Positions 5,702 to 6,946 of a stretch of 6,946 bases of DNA are shown here, one piece after another; the first letter of the stretch is position 1; every line of letters starts with the position of its first letter. The DNA lies in contig CALQZP010000053.1 in assembly GCA_943349725.1 (NCBI GenBank), positions 1 to 6,946 on the forward strand. Direction: 5' to 3'. Made by a program: the position numbers and the translations under genes. The notes beneath the pieces are model-generated. The model did no database searches, was not told where the DNA came from, and worked only from the letters and a program-made list of their open reading frames with translations. Source of the stretch: Candidatus Nomurabacteria bacterium (GTDB lineage: Bacteria > Patescibacteriota > Minisyncoccia > Phycocordibacterales > UBA10002).

Positions 5702-5723
5702 AATCCGCTCACGTAAGCGGATT
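5702..5723 (+). repeat. Hairpin 1 after the Clp gene
   Basis: AATCCGCT (5702-5709) and AGCGGATT (5716-5723) are exact reverse complements with a 6-nt loop (CACGTA). On the plus strand the next bases are AACACC, not a U-run. On the minus strand the hairpin is followed by TTCC, too short a T-run for a clear terminator, and no minus-strand gene ends here. Confidence 0.7.
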
Positions 5724-5760
5724 AACACCTGTTGAGGTATTCTTCAATGCAACGGGTGTT
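5724..5760 (+). repeat. Hairpin 2 after the Clp gene
   Basis: AACACCTGTTG (5724-5734) pairs with CAACGGGTGTT (5750-5760) around a 15-nt loop: 11 bp with one U-G wobble (5730/5754) in plus-strand RNA, which would be an A-C mismatch in minus-strand RNA. It begins at the very next base after hairpin 1. The orientation bias suggests an RNA structure at the 3' end of the Clp transcript, perhaps a processing or stability element. Confidence 0.6.
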
Positions 5761-5792
5761 GCAATATATCCTTGAATGTACCTAAGAAATTG

Positions 5793-5820
5793 TTGATAGA
5801 AATGAAAAATCTGATAAACT
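5793..5820 (+). promoter_or_regulatory. Candidate promoter of tRNA-Tyr
   Basis: TTGATA (5793-5798), a 16-bp spacer and TAAACT (5815-5820) with an upstream TG form a reasonable promoter. Initiation about 7 nt downstream would place the 5' end roughly 10 nt before the mature tRNA at 5838, a normal short leader for RNase P removal. Confidence 0.55.
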
Positions 5821-5837
5821 CTCTGTGTAGTCAATAT

Positions 5838-5920
5838 GCGCCGGTCGTATAGCGGCAATTACAAGGGACTGTAAATCCCTCGACCTTTGGTCTCCGGTGG
5901 TTCGAGTCCACCCCGGCGCA
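5838..5920 (+). tRNA. tRNA-Tyr (anticodon GTA)
   Basis: The 83-nt gene folds into a class II tRNA. The acceptor stem GCGCCGG (5838-5844) pairs with CCGGCGC (5913-5919), with A5920 as discriminator. The anticodon stem AGGGA/TCCCT (5864-5868 and 5876-5880) holds the loop CTGTAAA with anticodon GTA at 5871-5873. The long variable arm (GACC-TTT-GGTC, about 5882-5892) is typical of bacterial tRNA-Tyr. The T arm is GGTGG-TTCGAGT-CCACC (5896-5912). CCA is not encoded (CAG follows the discriminator), so it must be added by a CCA-adding enzyme. The gene lies alone between the Clp gene and alanine racemase. Confidence 0.97.
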
Positions 5921-6029
5921 CAGCGAACAAAGTGAGTGTAGAACATCCCTCCTTCGGAGACGGAATGCTCCCCCTTAAAAAGGGAGAATGTAGATGGCGA
6001 TTTTTGTGATTTTGAGCTAGTATTCCGAC
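5921..6029 (+). other. Gap between tRNA-Tyr and alanine racemase
   Basis: This 109-nt gap holds a small hairpin CTCC-TTC-GGAG (5949-5959) and a CCCTT-AAA-AAGGG element (about 5972-5984), but no U-run after either, so no clear tRNA terminator. A weak -10-like TAGTAT (6018-6023) ends 6 nt before the racemase ATG. Read-through from the tRNA promoter into the racemase gene is possible. Confidence 0.4.
6018..6023 (+). promoter_or_regulatory. Weak -10-like box before alanine racemase
   Basis: TAGTAT matches four of six consensus -10 bases and lies 6 nt before the ATG at 6030. No good -35 box is seen at 16-18 bp spacing. If used, transcription would begin at the start codon, as proposed for two other genes here. 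Confidence 0.25.
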
Positions 6030-6946
6030 ATGGCGAAAAATGCGAAACCAAAGGGCTTGCCCGTGCGAGACTCCTTCAAGGAAAGTCGTTTGGGACTACG
6101 AACATGGATAGAGATAGACCGAACGGCAATTCGGCACAATTTTGACGTGTTCAAAAAACTCATCTCCCCCGGGACGAAACTAATGGCGGTCGTGAAGAGT
6201 AATGCCTACGGTCATGGACTTATAGATTTTTCAAGAGAGGTAGAGAAGCTCGGTGTCGATTTTATCGGTGTAGACTCAATAACCGAAGCGCGAGCGCTTC
6301 GGCGAGAAGGAGTCGGCTTGCCGATTTTGGTACTTGGCTACACGATGCCTGAGCTTTTCGGTGAAGCCGTAGAAAACGATATTTCACTCACCGTTTCTAC
6401 TTTTGAAACGCTTGAGGCAATCGCTAAAGCCAAACTATCAAAACCGCTTAAGATTCATATCAAAGTGGACACGGGAATGCACCGCCAAGGATTTTTGGCG
6501 GAAGACCTGCCAAAAATCCTTGGCAAGTTCAAAGTTCAAAGTTCAAAGTTAAAAGTTGAGGGACTCTACACCCATTTTGCGTCCGCAAAGAACCCTGCGT
6601 TTCCGAAAGACACCAAGGAGCAGATGACAGAGTTCTTGAAGTGGATGCTTGCTTTTAGAAAAGCTGGTCTACACCCACTCGCGCATGCGTCCGCAACCGC
6701 CGGGGTGATGCTTTTTCCGCAGGCGCAGTTTGATATGGTGCGCATTGGCATCGGGCTCTATGGCCTCTGGCCCGCACCCGAGGTTCGTGAGTTTTTGGGG
6801 GATCGGATAGTGCTAAAACCGGCACTCATTTGGAAGTCTATCGTTACGGAAATAAAAAAATTGCCGAAAGGAAGTCGCATTGGCTACGACCTTACCGAAG
6901 AACTTTACCAAGATAGTACGATTGCCATCATCCCGATTGGCTACTG
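6030..6946 (+). CDS. alr: Alanine racemase, 3' end beyond the window
   Basis: This PLP enzyme interconverts L- and D-alanine in the cytoplasm, supplying D-Ala for peptidoglycan. The 305 codons present cover most of the usual 360-380. Visible landmarks: TWIEIDRTAIRHN (about 25-37), the PLP lysine K56 in VVKSNAYGHG, GMHRQGF in the barrel, GLYTHFASA, the HASATAG segment, R238 in MVRIGIGLYG (the Arg that contacts the pyridine nitrogen), and Y286 in RIGYDLTEE, at the place of the catalytic Tyr base on the opposite face. The frame stops at IPIGY, whose Y305 lies 19 residues after Y286, the spacing of Tyr265 and Tyr284 in the Geobacillus enzyme. The N-terminus is about 20 residues longer than usual. 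No Shine-Dalgarno precedes the ATG; the same frame has a nearby in-frame alternative only deeper in the gene. The segment between GMHRQGF and GLYTHFA is encoded by a perfect hairpin plus a 7-bp tandem repeat. Confidence 0.95.
   Translation, partial: MAKNAKPKGLPVRDSFKESRLGLRTWIEIDRTAIRHNFDVFKKLISPGTKLMAVVKSNAYGHGLIDFSREVEKLGVDFIGVDSITEARALRREGVGLPILVLGYTMPELFGEAVENDISLTVSTFETLEAIAKAKLSKPLKIHIKVDTGMHRQGFLAEDLPKILGKFKVQSSKLKVEGLYTHFASAKNPAFPKDTKEQMTEFLKWMLAFRKAGLHPLAHASATAGVMLFPQAQFDMVRIGIGLYGLWPAPEVREFLGDRIVLKPALIWKSIVTEIKKLPKGSRIGYDLTEELYQDSTIAIIPIGY
6484..6524 (+). repeat. 18-bp-stem hairpin inside the alanine racemase coding sequence
   Basis: GCCAAGGATTTTTGGC (6484-6499) and GCCAAAAATCCTTGGC (6509-6524) are exact reverse complements. 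Two further pairs (6500/6508 as G-U, 6501/6507 as G-C) leave a 5-nt loop. The repeat stays in frame and encodes the stretch from the end of GMHRQGF to about KILG. It is not followed by a U-run and lies inside the gene, so it is not a terminator. Confidence 0.9.
6525..6558 (+). repeat. 7-bp tandem repeat (AAGTTCA) inside the alanine racemase gene
   Basis: Three exact copies of AAGTTCA (6525-6545) are followed by AAGTTAA and a partial AAGTTG. The array starts at the first base after the hairpin repeat. Because 7 is not a multiple of 3, successive copies are read in different frames and encode KFKVQSSKLKV. Three copies make 21 nt, which keeps the frame. From memory, KFKVQSSK-like segments are common in Parcubacteria proteins; this was not checked. 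Confidence 0.9.

Larger units (their letters stand above)
5675..5837 (+). other. Gap between the Clp gene and tRNA-Tyr with two hairpins and a promoter
   Basis: This 163-nt gap contains no convincing gene. It starts with the second stop codon (TAG) and a short AGGTT-CT-AACCT repeat (about 5683-5694), then two hairpins placed end to end (5702-5723 and 5724-5760), and ends with the candidate tRNA promoter (5793-5820). No U-run follows either hairpin on the plus strand, so neither is a standard terminator of the Clp gene. Confidence 0.6.

Noticed and set aside
5782..6051. 89-codon minus-strand frame over tRNA-Tyr
   Set aside because: Its GWTRTTGDQRSRDLQS segment is the reverse complement of the tRNA gene, a familiar spurious translation.

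Overview
The window looks like a piece of a Candidate Phyla Radiation (Patescibacteria) genome, probably Parcubacteria. This is inferred from protein style and layout, not from a marker gene: short intergenic gaps, ATACT-type -10 boxes close to start codons with little Shine-Dalgarno sequence, a tRNA without encoded CCA, a 'STKSSCLKDEKESYVI'-type cysteine desulfurase, and short AT-rich tandem filler inside genes. Stops are TAA and TGA (clpB ends in a TGA-TAG pair), so TGA is a stop here and the code is not the TGA=Gly code of some CPR lineages.

Layout. Minus strand, left edge: the first 15 codons of a gene running off the window (47 to <1), preceded by a terminator hairpin (124-91) that closes a small unknown gene (427-143). 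A divergent promoter region (about 463-491) separates these from the plus-strand genes: a cysteine desulfurase (485-1780), a membrane-anchored HtrA-like protein whose catalytic triad is gone (1884-2768), a large two-domain Clp ATPase (2966-5674), tRNA-Tyr(GTA) (5838-5920) and the first 305 codons of alanine racemase (6030 to >6946). Each plus-strand gene has its own gap and usually a candidate promoter, so this looks like a row of single-gene units. The HtrA-like protein and the Clp ATPase share a protein-quality-control theme; the desulfurase (sulfur transfer) and racemase (D-Ala for peptidoglycan) are both PLP enzymes but otherwise unrelated.

Two things stand out. First, the coding sequences of the cysteine desulfurase and alanine racemase carry long perfect or near-perfect inverted repeats in frame: a 40-bp perfect palindrome, a 15-bp-arm hairpin, a 16-bp-arm hairpin and a 9-bp-arm hairpin in the first gene, and an 18-bp stem followed by a 7-bp tandem repeat in the second. 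At least two of the desulfurase repeats coincide with places where the protein is longer than its family. The arms are unrelated in sequence, which points to a local inverted-duplication process rather than one mobile repeat family. Second, the Clp ATPase combines a long ClpB-type middle domain with an 'LGF' loop placed exactly where ClpC proteins dock onto ClpP, suggesting a natural disaggregase able to feed a protease.

Other points are the dead HtrA-like pseudoprotease, possible leaderless transcription of several genes, an approximately 150-nt folded leader before the Clp gene, and two abutting hairpins between the Clp gene and tRNA-Tyr. No transposase, CRISPR array, rRNA or classical riboswitch is visible.
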